Source: Agarivorans sp. TSD2052
GTDB lineage: Bacteria > Pseudomonadota > Gammaproteobacteria > Enterobacterales > Celerinatantimonadaceae
Direction: 5' to 3'
DNA: 64,000 nt
NCBI RefSeq assembly: GCF_023238625.1
Contig: NZ_CP096670.1
Coordinates: 4,552,182 to 4,616,181, forward strand
Shown here piece by piece: positions 47,247 through 56,623 of the stretch; position 1 is the first letter of the stretch, and the number at the start of each line of letters is the position of its first letter. Both the position numbers and the translations under genes were made by a program. The notes below the pieces were generated by a model. It was not told the DNA's origin. It worked only from the letters and a program-made list of their open reading frames with translations, and did no database searches.

Positions 47247-48680
47247 TTATTTAAAATTAGTGCATTGGCTTTCTGACATTGAAGTTTCTGAATCGCCACA
47301 TTCTAATTTATGGGTACCATCACGATAATTAGTATATTTTTCCCACTTACCATCGCTATTATGGCTAGTCATAACTTGAGAGGGCTTACTGACGTTTTCA
47401 CTGAAGTCATTTTTCGTTCTCGACCAATAGTCAGCGCCATGAGATTCATCACTGTAAAAATCGGTGTCTACTACCTCTCTAATCGGGGTTAAGTCTTCTT
47501 GAGTCACTGAATCTGTTACTCCAATTAGATGGCTAAACCCACTATTGTTGTCGGTATGGTAAACGTGTTCAGTAGAGCTAGATAGCTCAGAACCGCTATA
47601 GTTTTTTGTGATTAAAGATTGCATTACCTCACTACCGGCGATCATTTGAGATTCACATTCTGTCCAATCGGTGACGTCATAATAAACTGAGTTTCTAACG
47701 CCTGATGACTGCTGTGAGGTTGTTTCTAGCCATTCACTCACCGAGCATCCGTAGCCAAACTCTGCATAGACTAAGTTGACAGTTTTCTCTATGTTCATAC
47801 CACTACGCTGAACCGTTTTCATCGAACTTTTATCGAATAGACTCACCTTAGTACTGAGGTCATCAGACATAACAAAAGTCTCAGAATCGAAGTTACCATT
47901 AGATGTTTGAACAAATTCATAACGGTACCAATCGTCATATAGTGAATCCTTATTTGCTAGCCGCCCTAAGAAATATTCAACCCAAGCAAAATCTGCGTTT
48001 GGATGCTGATCTAGTAATTGCTTGGTTTCTTCATATGACTTTTGCAATCCGGGTACCAGTTTTTGTGCAAGTTGATGGAGTGAATCATCTCCGGAGTGGA
48101 TATAGTCAGCGTACAATTCGCTAACCGTAATGTTGTATCGATTAGCAATTCGCCATTCTTGCTCTCGCAATCTATGTGCTATATCTTCTCGAAGTTCTTG
48201 TCCGGCAATAATAGACTGACAAGATAAATTTCCTGATTGGTAAACGCGGAGTTCTTGCTCAACTTGCTTCCAAACAACGGAGGTTAACGGCGTCAAATTC
48301 AACAAATATTGATCTGTCATTAATGCAAATTGAGGTGGAAAAACCATCGAATAAGCATTTTCTATAGGTGTATTAATAAAATCGGTATCTATCGCACCCA
48401 CAGGCACATTTACGACTATAGGCACGTACTGAGCACATTGGCTATAACGTGACGGAATAACTAGCTCAAACTCTCCCTCTTCTTGCGTCACAACACTGGG
48501 TTCACCTGCATCATGTAAACTGTTGAAGTTTAGATCTAGGAAAACAGTAGCGCCGATGATATAGCCATCAATCGCTCTTCCTTTAAAGGCTTTAACTGGG
48601 TTATCGTTGTCAGTGCTGCCACCGCAACTTACCAATAGGGTTAATATGGAACAGTGTATTATGAGTTTAAATAGGCTCAT
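47247..48680 (-). CDS. Lipoprotein of unknown function (island cargo)
   Basis: 477 residues. Lipobox LLVSCGG gives lipidation at about Cys19. The early part has a carboxypeptidase-regulatory/SdrD-B-like pattern (AIDGYIIGATVFLDLNFNSLHDAGEP), commonly in large surface proteins, then a long Ser/Thr/Glu-rich region without a recognised domain. Probably outer-membrane or periplasm anchored. It is transcribed toward the left att site and follows the RND gene by 71 bp on the same strand. Confidence 0.65.
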   Translation of the reverse strand: MSLFKLIIHCSILTLLVSCGGSTDNDNPVKAFKGRAIDGYIIGATVFLDLNFNSLHDAGEPSVVTQEEGEFELVIPSRYSQCAQYVPIVVNVPVGAIDTDFINTPIENAYSMVFPPQFALMTDQYLLNLTPLTSVVWKQVEQELRVYQSGNLSCQSIIAGQELREDIAHRLREQEWRIANRYNITVSELYADYIHSGDDSLHQLAQKLVPGLQKSYEETKQLLDQHPNADFAWVEYFLGRLANKDSLYDDWYRYEFVQTSNGNFDSETFVMSDDLSTKVSLFDKSSMKTVQRSGMNIEKTVNLVYAEFGYGCSVSEWLETTSQQSSGVRNSVYYDVTDWTECESQMIAGSEVMQSLITKNYSGSELSSSTEHVYHTDNNSGFSHLIGVTDSVTQEDLTPIREVVDTDFYSDESHGADYWSRTKNDFSENVSKPSQVMTSHNSDGKWEKYTNYRDGTHKLECGDSETSMSESQCTNFK

Positions 48681-48751
48681 TATTAATCCTTAGATACAGT
48701 GATCCATTCAGGCTGGTTTGAAGCCTGAATGGATATTTTAGTGACTCTTTT

Positions 48752-51700
48752 TTAGAGGGTTAAATTAAGATTTTTTGTACTTTCAGTAGCTTTTATGTTG
48801 AAGAAAATGGCATAAAGTACAGGCACTATAATTAAGGTGAGTAAGGTCGCGAAAGTAAGCCCAAATACCAATACAACTGACATCGATTTAAAGAATGCGT
48901 CAAAGAATAAAGGAATAACCCCTAGCACTGTGGTTAATGCTCCCATCATTACGGGTCTAACTCGGCTGGCCGCTGCGTCAACAACTGCATCGTGCCTTGG
49001 TTTCCCTTCAATAATTTCTAAATCAATTTGGTCAACCAACACAATGGCATTTTTAATTAGTAAGCCAGACAACGACAGAAGGCCCAAAATAGCCATAAAC
49101 TCCATTGGTGTTCCTGTGGCTAACAAGCCTGTAGACACTCCGATCAAGGCCAAAGGTACTACCAGCCAAATAACTATTGGTTGCCTCACCGAGCCAAACA
49201 ACACAAAAACAGTAATCACCATCGCAATAAGACCTAATGGAATGGTTGATGCCAAATTGTCATTAGATTCTTTAGAATCTCCATACTCTCCACCCCATTT
49301 CAAGGCGTAACCTTCTGGGAGGTCAATCGCTTCAATTTTTGGTTTTATGCGATTGAATAGATCGGTTGTAAGCTCACCGGGAACAGGATCTGACTGCGCC
49401 TTAATTTCCCATTGGCGGTCAACTCGCCTTACTAAACCATCACGCCAAACCGTTCTATACCCGTTAGTTATTTGACCAATAGGTACGCTGGCTCCGGTGA
49501 TAGAACTAATAACTTGTAAGTTTTTGATATCGGTAACGCTGTTGCTCTCAGCTTTCGGTGCTTTGGCAATAATTGGGATCAGCTCATCGTTATCGCGGTA
49601 GGTACCTATTCTCATTCCTGAGAAGTTAGTCTCTAGCGCTGAGGCTAAGTCTTCTCTAGATACACCTACTCTTTGGGCTGCTTGAACTGCGTAAATAGGC
49701 TCGATTACGCTAATAGCTTGCCGCCAATCATCTTTAATAGATAAGGCTTTACCATCTTCGGCCATTATTGCTTTGGCTTGGTCAGCAAGGTGGTGCAATA
49801 CTTTAGGAGCAGGGCCACTAAATTTTGCCTCTATGCGTGAACCTCCACCAGGTCCTAATACAAACTTCCATGTTTTACCTTGGGCATCAGGGTAGGCGTT
49901 ATCAATATAGCGTTGAATATCGACAAGTAACCCATCGATAACTTTGTCATCTTGGGTACGTATTAATAATTGGCCGTAAGCAGAGTTTTGTGACTCTGGG
50001 GCATATACAAGCATGAAACGCGGTACGCCTCCACCAATCGACGCTTGTACAGTTTTTACTCCTTCTAAAGACTGAATATGCTTCCCTAGGCTTTCTATAT
50101 CTTTCTTTGTTTTAGTAATATCGGTTCCTTGTGGAAGCCAGTAATCAACAACAAACATAGGCGTCGTAGAAGCAGGGAAAAAGCCCGGTTTAACAAATTG
50201 GAATCCCCATACAGAGGCACAAAACAGCGCAACAACTCCCACTACAACAATAAAGCGTTGCTGGAGAGTGGCGTAAAGTAATTTTTTGTATAATGTAGAG
50301 AAGCGGCTATCTGTTTGTTGGCTAAGATTGTCACCCAAAGATTCTTTGAACAACCAGAAGCAGAATAGCGGCGTTAAGGTAATAGCAAATAACCAGCTAT
50401 ACATTAAAGAAATAAGGATTACCCAGAACAGGTGACCGGTATATTCTGCGGTTGAACCAGGGGCGAAGCCAATGGGAGCAAAAGCTATAATTCCTACTAG
50501 TGTTCCTCCCAACAAAGGCCAAACTGAGCGTTTAACAATTTGTTTGGCAATGGCTAATTTTTTAGTACCATTTAAAATACCTACCAATATCCCTTCGGTG
50601 ACAACAATCGCATTGTCTACCATCATTCCTAAGGCAATAATGAGCGCACCTAATGAAATGCGATGCATAGGAATATCAACAAAATTCATCGTTGCAAGTG
50701 TGGCAAAAATAGTCAAAAGCAAAATCGCGCCAATAACAATGGCTGACTTAAAGCCCATAAAAATAAGCAGGGTTACAATCACTATCACCAGTGCCGCAAT
50801 CACATTCACTACAAAGTTTTCAACTGACGAATCGACAATTTTACCTTGGTGATAAAACTCATGTAATTCAATTCCTAGTGGTCTTAGGTTTTTGGTTTCT
50901 GCTACCTTGGAGTCAATATCTGAACCAATTTTTACGATGTTGCTGCCTAGTAGGCCTGAAATACCAATAGCCACAGCAGGTTTACCGTTATATAGATATT
51001 CTTTTTCTTCTGGTTCGCTATAACCGCGCCACACTCGCGCGATGTCTTTGAGATAAATAAGTTTACCGTCTGCGTCGGTGCTTATAAGGAGGTTTTGAAT
51101 CGACTCAACCGAGTCAACAACATTGGTTGGGTCTATAACTAAGCGCTTATTACCAACTTTAACGTTACCCGACGAAACCACTGCGTTTTGTTGAGACAGT
51201 AGGCTAACAACATTAGAAATAGCTAAGCCTAACCTTTTAGCATCTTGATTCGATATCTCGACATAAATGGCTTCTTTTTGTAACCCGTCAAGGGTAACTC
51301 GAGCAACACCGTCTACTTGTAGCAATGAACTCTGTAAGGTTTTTGCGTATTTTTTTAACTCTGCGTTTGAATAACCGTCGCCCGTTACAAAATAGAGCAG
51401 ACCAAATACGTCACCAAAGTCATCTGCCACATAAGGTTTACCGGCGCCTGTTGGTAAAGCTGACGAAGTATCACTGATTTTATTACGCAGTTTGTTCCAA
51501 ACTAACTGTAAATCACTTCGAGTTTTTGACGCGTCATATCTTACTTCTACGTTTATTTCAGACTTTCCATAGGTTGAAACAGATTCAATAGTCTTTACTT
51601 CGGCTAACTGTTGAATGGCTTTTTCTAAAGGTTCGGTAATTTCCAGCGCGACTTCATGAGGGCTTGCGCCAGGATAGCTAGTAACAATAACAGCTTGTCT

Positions 51701-51826
51701 AATCGTAAATTCAGGGTCTTCGAACCTCGCCATGTTTTGATAGGCATGCCATCCACCAACTATTGTTAACAACATAACAATAACGCTCAACACTGTATTT
51801 TTTATTGTAAATTCAGCAATATTCAT
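48752..51826 (-). CDS. RND-family efflux transporter, inner membrane subunit
   Basis: 1024 residues from the ATG at 51824-51826. N-terminal helix (MNIAEFTIKNTVLSVIVML), two large periplasmic loops and 12 helices overall; motifs include ITEPLEKAIQQL, GALIIALGMMVDNAIVVTEG (helix 4 with the proton-relay aspartate) and the C-terminal GLLSLSGLLIKNAIVLVDQ. HME/hydrophobe-type RND protein, probably exporting drugs or lipophiles by proton exchange. It follows the adaptor gene, 48 bp downstream. No outer-membrane channel gene is in the island, so it likely uses a TolC from elsewhere. Confidence 0.92.
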   Translation of the reverse strand: MNIAEFTIKNTVLSVIVMLLTIVGGWHAYQNMARFEDPEFTIRQAVIVTSYPGASPHEVALEITEPLEKAIQQLAEVKTIESVSTYGKSEINVEVRYDASKTRSDLQLVWNKLRNKISDTSSALPTGAGKPYVADDFGDVFGLLYFVTGDGYSNAELKKYAKTLQSSLLQVDGVARVTLDGLQKEAIYVEISNQDAKRLGLAISNVVSLLSQQNAVVSSGNVKVGNKRLVIDPTNVVDSVESIQNLLISTDADGKLIYLKDIARVWRGYSEPEEKEYLYNGKPAVAIGISGLLGSNIVKIGSDIDSKVAETKNLRPLGIELHEFYHQGKIVDSSVENFVVNVIAALVIVIVTLLIFMGFKSAIVIGAILLLTIFATLATMNFVDIPMHRISLGALIIALGMMVDNAIVVTEGILVGILNGTKKLAIAKQIVKRSVWPLLGGTLVGIIAFAPIGFAPGSTAEYTGHLFWVILISLMYSWLFAITLTPLFCFWLFKESLGDNLSQQTDSRFSTLYKKLLYATLQQRFIVVVGVVALFCASVWGFQFVKPGFFPASTTPMFVVDYWLPQGTDITKTKKDIESLGKHIQSLEGVKTVQASIGGGVPRFMLVYAPESQNSAYGQLLIRTQDDKVIDGLLVDIQRYIDNAYPDAQGKTWKFVLGPGGGSRIEAKFSGPAPKVLHHLADQAKAIMAEDGKALSIKDDWRQAISVIEPIYAVQAAQRVGVSREDLASALETNFSGMRIGTYRDNDELIPIIAKAPKAESNSVTDIKNLQVISSITGASVPIGQITNGYRTVWRDGLVRRVDRQWEIKAQSDPVPGELTTDLFNRIKPKIEAIDLPEGYALKWGGEYGDSKESNDNLASTIPLGLIAMVITVFVLFGSVRQPIVIWLVVPLALIGVSTGLLATGTPMEFMAILGLLSLSGLLIKNAIVLVDQIDLEIIEGKPRHDAVVDAAASRVRPVMMGALTTVLGVIPLFFDAFFKSMSVVLVFGLTFATLLTLIIVPVLYAIFFNIKATESTKNLNLTL

Positions 51827-51874
51827 TAGTTCTCGCCTGCTCACGGATAACTTTTACAAAATGACTCAATAAGA

Positions 51875-52945
51875 TTATTTCCATTTTCTTACCTTCATCC
51901 CTTCGTATAAGTAGGTCGCTCCCGCACTGACTATTAGTTCATCTTTTGCTATTCCTGATGTAGCAGCGAGCATTTCACCAACACCTTCTGCTATGTGTAT
52001 TTTCCGTTTCGTAACCGTCATGTTTTCACTATTTACTACCCAAACGTAAGCATCACTGCCATCACTTGTTATTGCGCTTAATGGTATTAGGGGGTGATTT
52101 TCCGAATGGTCTGCCAACGTGTGTATTTCGATGGTTGCATTCATTCCTGGAAGAACTAACAAGTTGCTAGGAGCTGAAAACTCAAAAGTAATGTTATAAG
52201 TTTGTGTTGCGCTATCTGCCAATAAGGTGGCTTCTCGATAATAAGCGGCAATTTTTCTCTCTGGGGCAATATCAAGAACAATAAAAGTGTTGGTATTATT
52301 TTGCTTATTTGTGCTTTGGTATAATTCCGCTAAATAGTTTGCTGGCATGTCGATAGATGCTTCTTGAGTATCGCCGCCAATAAACTTCACTATAGCCTGA
52401 GCGCTTGATACGGTTTGCCCATTATCGACCATTTTTTTAGCAATAACGCCATCAAATGGCGCGGTTAAAACAGAATCATTTATGGCTTGTAGGGCACTGT
52501 CTAATTGGGATTGCTTTACGTCGCGTTCAGTTAAACGTTCTTGCAAAGCGCTTTGGGAAATAGCATTGTTTTTAGATAATTGCCGCGCTCTATTGTACTC
52601 AATTTCGGCACTTCTAAATTGAGCTTTAAATTTGTTTAGGCTATTTTTCAGTTCGCGTTGGTCAAGGCTTGCAATCACCTCTCCTTTTTTCACGAATTGT
52701 GCATTTTTTACCGGAAGAGAAATAACTTTACCGCCTGATGTAAAGCTTAAATCAACAAGGCGATTATCATTAATGATTGCTGGAAATATAGATACTTCCT
52801 TGTCGCCAGCAACTGAAATTTTCATTATTTTTACGGGACGAACATCTTCATTTAGTGGACGCATAGAGTCCTCACCATTACAAGCAAGCATACCCGCTAT
52901 AAAAACAGTTACCGTTATTAGTCGAAAACCCGCGCTATGAAACAT
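51875..52945 (-). CDS. RND periplasmic adaptor (membrane-fusion) lipoprotein
   Basis: 356 residues. Lipobox GMLAC near residue 22. Adaptor plan: beta strand, KKGEVIASLDQRE lipoyl half, helical hairpin about 95-140 (FKAQFRSAEIEYNRARQL), the second lipoyl half APFDGVIAKKMVDNGQTV, then beta-barrel and membrane-proximal domain. It links the RND protein to an outer-membrane channel. In an operon with the RND gene and, upstream, a small exported protein 30 bp away. Confidence 0.9.
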   Translation of the reverse strand: MFHSAGFRLITVTVFIAGMLACNGEDSMRPLNEDVRPVKIMKISVAGDKEVSIFPAIINDNRLVDLSFTSGGKVISLPVKNAQFVKKGEVIASLDQRELKNSLNKFKAQFRSAEIEYNRARQLSKNNAISQSALQERLTERDVKQSQLDSALQAINDSVLTAPFDGVIAKKMVDNGQTVSSAQAIVKFIGGDTQEASIDMPANYLAELYQSTNKQNNTNTFIVLDIAPERKIAAYYREATLLADSATQTYNITFEFSAPSNLLVLPGMNATIEIHTLADHSENHPLIPLSAITSDGSDAYVWVVNSENMTVTKRKIHIAEGVGEMLAATSGIAKDELIVSAGATYLYEGMKVRKWK

Positions 52946-52975
52946 TTTTAACCCCCTTTAAAATAGATAACTGTT

Positions 52976-53278
52976 CTATAACCACTTGTTTTCGATGATG
53001 CCGCACATAATTGCGAGTTCTAATTTGTTGGTATTGTCTAAGCGTCTGAACTCCTTCTCTTGTGCTCTTTTCATGTCTTTTTTCCACCAATGGTTACGGC
53101 TAGCAATTTTGTACCTAGCTATCACTTTAAAGTTTGCTGCATCTTTATCTGATTTATCTATTTCACCAGCTAAATGGCAGGCGGTTATTTGCGCAAAGGT
53201 TTTTCCTGCGTCTTTTTGCTCGCTGGCGTTAACCAACATAGGAGTCATTAAGGCCAACAAAACAATAAATTTTTTCAT
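52976..53278 (-). CDS. Small exported protein upstream of the RND genes
   Basis: 100 residues from the ATG at 53276-53278 (MKKFIVLLALMTPMLVNA signal peptide). Mature part is charged and helical with ITACHLAGEIDKSD and two Cys (one at about residue 33, one near the end), probably disulfide bonded. Not recognised. On the same strand as the adaptor and RND genes, 30 bp upstream, so likely the first gene of the operon. Confidence 0.65.
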   Translation of the reverse strand: MKKFIVLLALMTPMLVNASEQKDAGKTFAQITACHLAGEIDKSDKDAANFKVIARYKIASRNHWWKKDMKRAQEKEFRRLDNTNKLELAIMCGIIENKWL

Positions 53279-53633
53279 TCTTTTTCCATATAGACCAAGC
53301 ACTGTGGCCATTATTGAGTGAGAAATGTAAGACCCCTTTGAGGTTTCTTAGCAAGGTGAGTTTTTGGTTATGCAAATAGGGCAAGAAGTGAGTTAGTACA
53401 CTAGCTTTCTATTATCCACCCACAAAAAGGATGGCGTCCTTTTTGTGGGTGGATAATAGAGTGATGCTGCTGCTGGGTCAACAGATTTTTGACTAACTTT
53501 TACACAAAGGTTGCTTTAATTTTATGATCATCAATTCAAAAGAATCGTATAGGTCAAAAGTCTTGCCGGTCTAGTAAAGTAAATATTGCTAGTGCTACTA
53601 TTGAAAAACATAGTGACAAAGAGTTACAACAAA
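53279..53633. other. Divergent promoter region between RND operon and TetR gene
   Basis: 355 bp, no gene. Contains the long perfect hairpin 53408-53460 and AT-rich stretches that may be promoters for the divergent units. Confidence 0.5.
53408..53460. repeat. 24-bp-stem perfect hairpin
   Basis: Arms of 24 bases (53408-53431 and 53437-53460) with the 5-nt loop TGGCG are exactly complementary. The central AAAAAGGA...TCCTTTTT part recurs at 54284-54304. It could be a bidirectional terminator, or the remains of a small inverted-repeat element; its length is unusual for a terminator and it lies in a divergent region. Confidence 0.7.
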
Positions 53634-54065
53634 ATGCCGGCCAATTTAATGAGTATAAAATCGGAACGAACCAGAGCTAAGATTATTGATGCAGCCTTAA
53701 AAATAACCATGAGTGAAGGGTTTGATAAAGCTACATTTGTACATATAGCTGAAACGGCGGGCATTTCTAAGTCTGGGATTAATGCCCATTTTAAGAGAAA
53801 ATCTGACATAGCAGCACAGCTAGCGCCGATTTACATTCAAATGATTAAAGAGCCTCTTAATTTTGACTCCACCACCGACTTTTATAATTCTTGGGTGGAT
53901 TCGTTCAATACAAACGCACAATTTAAAGCGGCTATATTGTCTGTGGGACCAATCATCCCAAAGTTAGACGGTGTAAAAGGTTTATTCGATACCATCAATG
54001 GGCACCCGGAAGATGTTAAGCGGTGTGTGTATATGTGTGTTGGATTTTCCGTTATAAACAGTTAA
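53634..54065 (+). CDS. Short TetR-family regulator (island)
   Basis: 143 residues from MPANLMSIKSERTRAKI at 53634; an ATG at 53649 is an alternative and a longer upstream start lacks a ribosome site. TetR helix-turn-helix about 35-55 (FVHIAETAGISKSGINAHFKRK). The ligand domain is only about 90 residues and ends abruptly (YMCVGFSVINS), shorter than the usual ~190-residue TetR, so the C-terminus may be truncated. Divergent from the RND operon, it is the likely repressor of that pump. Confidence 0.75.
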   Translation: MPANLMSIKSERTRAKIIDAALKITMSEGFDKATFVHIAETAGISKSGINAHFKRKSDIAAQLAPIYIQMIKEPLNFDSTTDFYNSWVDSFNTNAQFKAAILSVGPIIPKLDGVKGLFDTINGHPEDVKRCVYMCVGFSVINS

Positions 54066-54426
54066 AAAAGCGCGTAAAGTTCCCCCCGCTTCCTTAAAAA
54101 CATTCGAATAACTCCCATACTAATTAACCGAAACCAAACTTTCTCAAACTTGGTTTCGGTTGAATCATCAGCTTGAGTACTTAAGTATTTGCTAATGGTT
54201 AACACTCATATTGGTAGCTCCTAATTTAAGTTTCGATGCTTAAAGTGATTTTTCTTGACAACCATTTTCATACAACACAATATAAAAAGGACGCTGTCCT
54301 TTTTTGTGGGGTGTCGTAGTTTTGTTGCAAAGTTTGCAACTAAGTTTCAGCAGTAAGATTGTTGGAAACAAGCAAAGCAAGTCGCTCTTGAACTGGGCGC
54401 TGTTTAATCCATAGAGAAGTATCAAA
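54066..54426. other. Gap between TetR and first small lipoprotein gene
   Basis: 361 bp without a supportable gene. Hairpin 54126-54161 (AACCGAAACCAA / TTGGTTTCGGTT) follows TetR; hairpin 54284-54304 (AAAAAGGAC / GTCCTTTTT) resembles the core of the 53408-53460 element. Confidence 0.5.
54126..54161. terminator. Hairpin after TetR gene
   Basis: Perfect 12-bp stem with 12-nt loop, 61 bp after the TetR stop. No T run follows, so terminator function is uncertain. Confidence 0.5.
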
Positions 54427-54762
54427 ATGAAAAACATATTAGCTATTACAGCGCTATCTTTCGCTCTAATACTAACCGGTTGTGGTGAGCCTACATTATC
54501 AGCCGAAGGTGAAGCTGCTGTTAACTATTTAACTAACTACAACTATCTAAAGGACAATTGTGAAATAGATAGTATGGAAGATTTAGGTATGGCTATGGGC
54601 GTAGTAATGGTAAGCCCAGTGCTGTTAGCCGAACTAGGCCAAGATAAAGAAGGAAATGAAGAATTCTTAGCCAAGAGACAAGCCTTAATCACGGGTTCAT
54701 GTGGTGACGTTAGGCAAGCTATTAAAGACGCTGGTAAAGCATTTAAAGCTGTTAGCAAATAG
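54427..54762 (+). CDS. Small lipoprotein A, paralogue of 56624-56959
   Basis: 111 residues. Signal and lipobox LILTGCGEP (Cys near residue 20). Mature part has GEAAVNYLTNYNYLKDNCEIDSMEDLGMAMG and ends DAGKAFKAVSK. It is closely similar to the gene at 56624 of the same length (shared TGCGE, YLKDNC/YLKNNC, DLGMAMG, TGSC, DAGKAFKA). The two further Cys in the mature part probably form a disulfide. Function unknown; first of a run of small exported proteins. Confidence 0.75.
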   Translation: MKNILAITALSFALILTGCGEPTLSAEGEAAVNYLTNYNYLKDNCEIDSMEDLGMAMGVVMVSPVLLAELGQDKEGNEEFLAKRQALITGSCGDVRQAIKDAGKAFKAVSK

Positions 54763-54808
54763 CAAACCCTAAACCCTCGAAAGAGGGAAAGCCGAACAGA
54801 GAGAAAAC

Positions 54809-55480
54809 ATGAATAAATTGCTCGCCTTATCAGCGTTAGTTATTGTCCTAGTTGGCTGCGATGCCGAGGTTATCGTGCCTGTAAACATTAGCCAAGTTAG
54901 CAACTTAGAGCTAAACGATACGGTCATTACTTCTCAAGCAAAAATTACCATCGATGGTTCATGTAAAGACCGCGAAACAGGTGCCGAGTCCGATTCATTG
55001 AGTAAAGCAAATGGAATGATGTGGAACTTGTTTGCCCGTGAGCATGAGTTTGTATCATGCAAAGCAACTAGCAAGTACGCATTCGATTCAATTGTTACAT
55101 ATAACATCGAAACCCAATTGATCACGAAACAAGGGGGCATGAATAGTTCAAAGAATAAACGTGAATTAGGGTTAGGTTTAGCCGACGGTAAAGTGTTGCT
55201 TATGGTATCTGATAAGCTCAAACAACGCTTGAAAGCCCGCACTGGTGAACTTGATTCAGTTGAACCAACCTTTAACGTAAAGCTAGTAAACGATACAACT
55301 GAACTAGTAGAAGCAAGTTCGAAAGGTGTCTATATCTATACAGGAAAAAGCTTCACGCCGTATCAAGAAGCAGGCTACACAATTAAACCTAAAGGCTCGT
55401 TCTACATAAGAACTGGCTCAGTTGGAGCTGATGCCCTCACTACTCATGGTTACACACATTTCGCAACAATCACTAAATAG
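54809..55480 (+). CDS. Lipoprotein of unknown function (island)
   Basis: 223 residues. Lipobox VLVGCDAE (Cys16). Mature part begins VIVPVNISQVSNLELND and has two Cys (GSCKDRE and SCKATSK), then beta-rich sequence ending THGYTHFATITK. It looks like a lipoprotein type found on mobile elements, but I cannot name a family with certainty. It is preceded by AGAGAG 7 bp from the ATG and lies 46 bp after lipoprotein A. Confidence 0.65.
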   Translation: MNKLLALSALVIVLVGCDAEVIVPVNISQVSNLELNDTVITSQAKITIDGSCKDRETGAESDSLSKANGMMWNLFAREHEFVSCKATSKYAFDSIVTYNIETQLITKQGGMNSSKNKRELGLGLADGKVLLMVSDKLKQRLKARTGELDSVEPTFNVKLVNDTTELVEASSKGVYIYTGKSFTPYQEAGYTIKPKGSFYIRTGSVGADALTTHGYTHFATITK

Positions 55481-55508
55481 TTAAACCTATCTAACCAAGA
55501 AGAACACA

Positions 55509-55847
55509 ATGTCTAAAACTACTTTAATAAACTGCCCAACTTGTTCAAAAGAAATAGCTTCAACATCTCATAAATGTGTTGGCTGTGGCTCATTAATCAA
55601 TAAGCCTAAACGCTCTATCTTCGGCAAGCTAATCAAGTGGTCGTTCATCTTATTTAACATATTTATGGCTTGGTGGATGTTTGCAGGTATGGACGCTGCA
55701 ACCACTACTATGGATAGTTTAGAAGGTGCCGAGGCAGCAGGGGCAGCTATTGGTACGGGTATCGGGGCAATGCTTATATCAGGCATTTGGGTTATAGGTG
55801 ACATCATTTTAGGCTTATTTGTATTGTTTACCCGCCCTAAATCTTAA
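55509..55847 (+). CDS. Small zinc-ribbon membrane protein (island)
   Basis: 112 residues. N-terminal zinc-ribbon: CPTCSKE (Cys9, Cys12) and CVGCG (Cys23, Cys26), followed by a basic stretch and two hydrophobic segments (about 40-62 and 80-105) with a Gly/Ala-rich loop between. Probably an inner-membrane protein with a cytoplasmic metal finger. Unrecognised beyond the domain. It follows the 223-residue lipoprotein by 28 bp. Confidence 0.7.
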   Translation: MSKTTLINCPTCSKEIASTSHKCVGCGSLINKPKRSIFGKLIKWSFILFNIFMAWWMFAGMDAATTTMDSLEGAEAAGAAIGTGIGAMLISGIWVIGDIILGLFVLFTRPKS

Positions 55848-55920
55848 TAACTAACTCTTCGAATGGCTAACTAACCATCTAACTAAATAGTTAGCCTCAA
55901 ATAACCAGGGCGACATAAAA

Positions 55921-56079
55921 ATGAAAGCACTTAGAATACTTCAAATAACAATTATCGTTATTTTGCTGGTAGCAGCATTTATGCCGGTTAAAGCATTTTC
56001 AGCCAATCCAAAACTGATCCCTACCACTACTTCTAGCCACGTTCACACCACCATTATCAAAGGTTTTTCACCCACATAA
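55921..56079 (+). CDS. 52-residue exported or membrane peptide
   Basis: MKALRILQITIIVILLVAA gives a single hydrophobic segment, then a short polar tail ending IIKGFSPT. Ribosome-site-like AGGGCG lies 11 bp before the ATG. Fits the run of small signal-bearing genes in this island; not recognised, and may not be expressed. Confidence 0.45.
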   Translation: MKALRILQITIIVILLVAAFMPVKAFSANPKLIPTTTSSHVHTTIIKGFSPT

Positions 56080-56197
56080 ACCCAAACGATTGTTTACAAA
56101 GTTGCTACTAATTAAAGACCTGAAGTGTATGGCGCTAAGTAAAGCGTAATAGCCACTCAATAGTGGGGGCGGCAATAAACCAGAGAGAAAACAACAC

Positions 56198-56374
56198 ATG
56201 TTAGCAATTACTAAATATGTCATAGCTTACTTCGTAATAGTAACTCTATTAACGCTAGGCCTATGTATTAGCGATGCCAAAGCAACCCCTGATTCAAAAC
56301 AGAAAAAAATCAGGGACGAAAACCAAGGCGCATTGGTTAGCTATAACCCAGTAGTAAAGACACTGCGGCTCTGA
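56198..56374 (+). CDS. 58-residue exported or membrane peptide
   Basis: MLAITKYVIAYFVIVTLLTLGLC is one hydrophobic segment followed by a basic, helical tail (DSKQKKIRDENQG). A CAGAGAGAAAAC leader like that before the 54809 gene precedes the ATG. Unrecognised. Confidence 0.45.
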   Translation: MLAITKYVIAYFVIVTLLTLGLCISDAKATPDSKQKKIRDENQGALVSYNPVVKTLRL

Positions 56375-56487
56375 ATGATCAACCCACCAGATAATTAAAC
56401 ACTACTAATTGCTTGAAGTGCCAAGTAACCACAACCTTTTTATGTATATGAGTCTACAGATGTTAGGCATCCAATAGCGGGGAACAA

Positions 56488-56577
56488 ATGAAGTACAACT
56501 TGTTGGCAACCTTGCTGCTTGTATGCGGTTTTGATGCTGAACCAGTAATAACATTCATAACAAATTTAACTCTATAA
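56488..56577 (+). CDS. 29-residue lipoprotein-like peptide, possibly a truncated copy
   Basis: MKYNLLATLLLVCGFDAEPV resembles the start of the 223-residue lipoprotein (MNKLLALSALVIVLVGCDAE), then stops after TFITNLTL. Probably a broken duplicate or a very short lipopeptide. GGGG lies just before the start. Confidence 0.35.
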   Translation: MKYNLLATLLLVCGFDAEPVITFITNLTL

Positions 56578-56623
56578 CTACGGTCTCGTTTGAGGCCAAT
56601 CAACCTAAATGGAAACCGCACAC

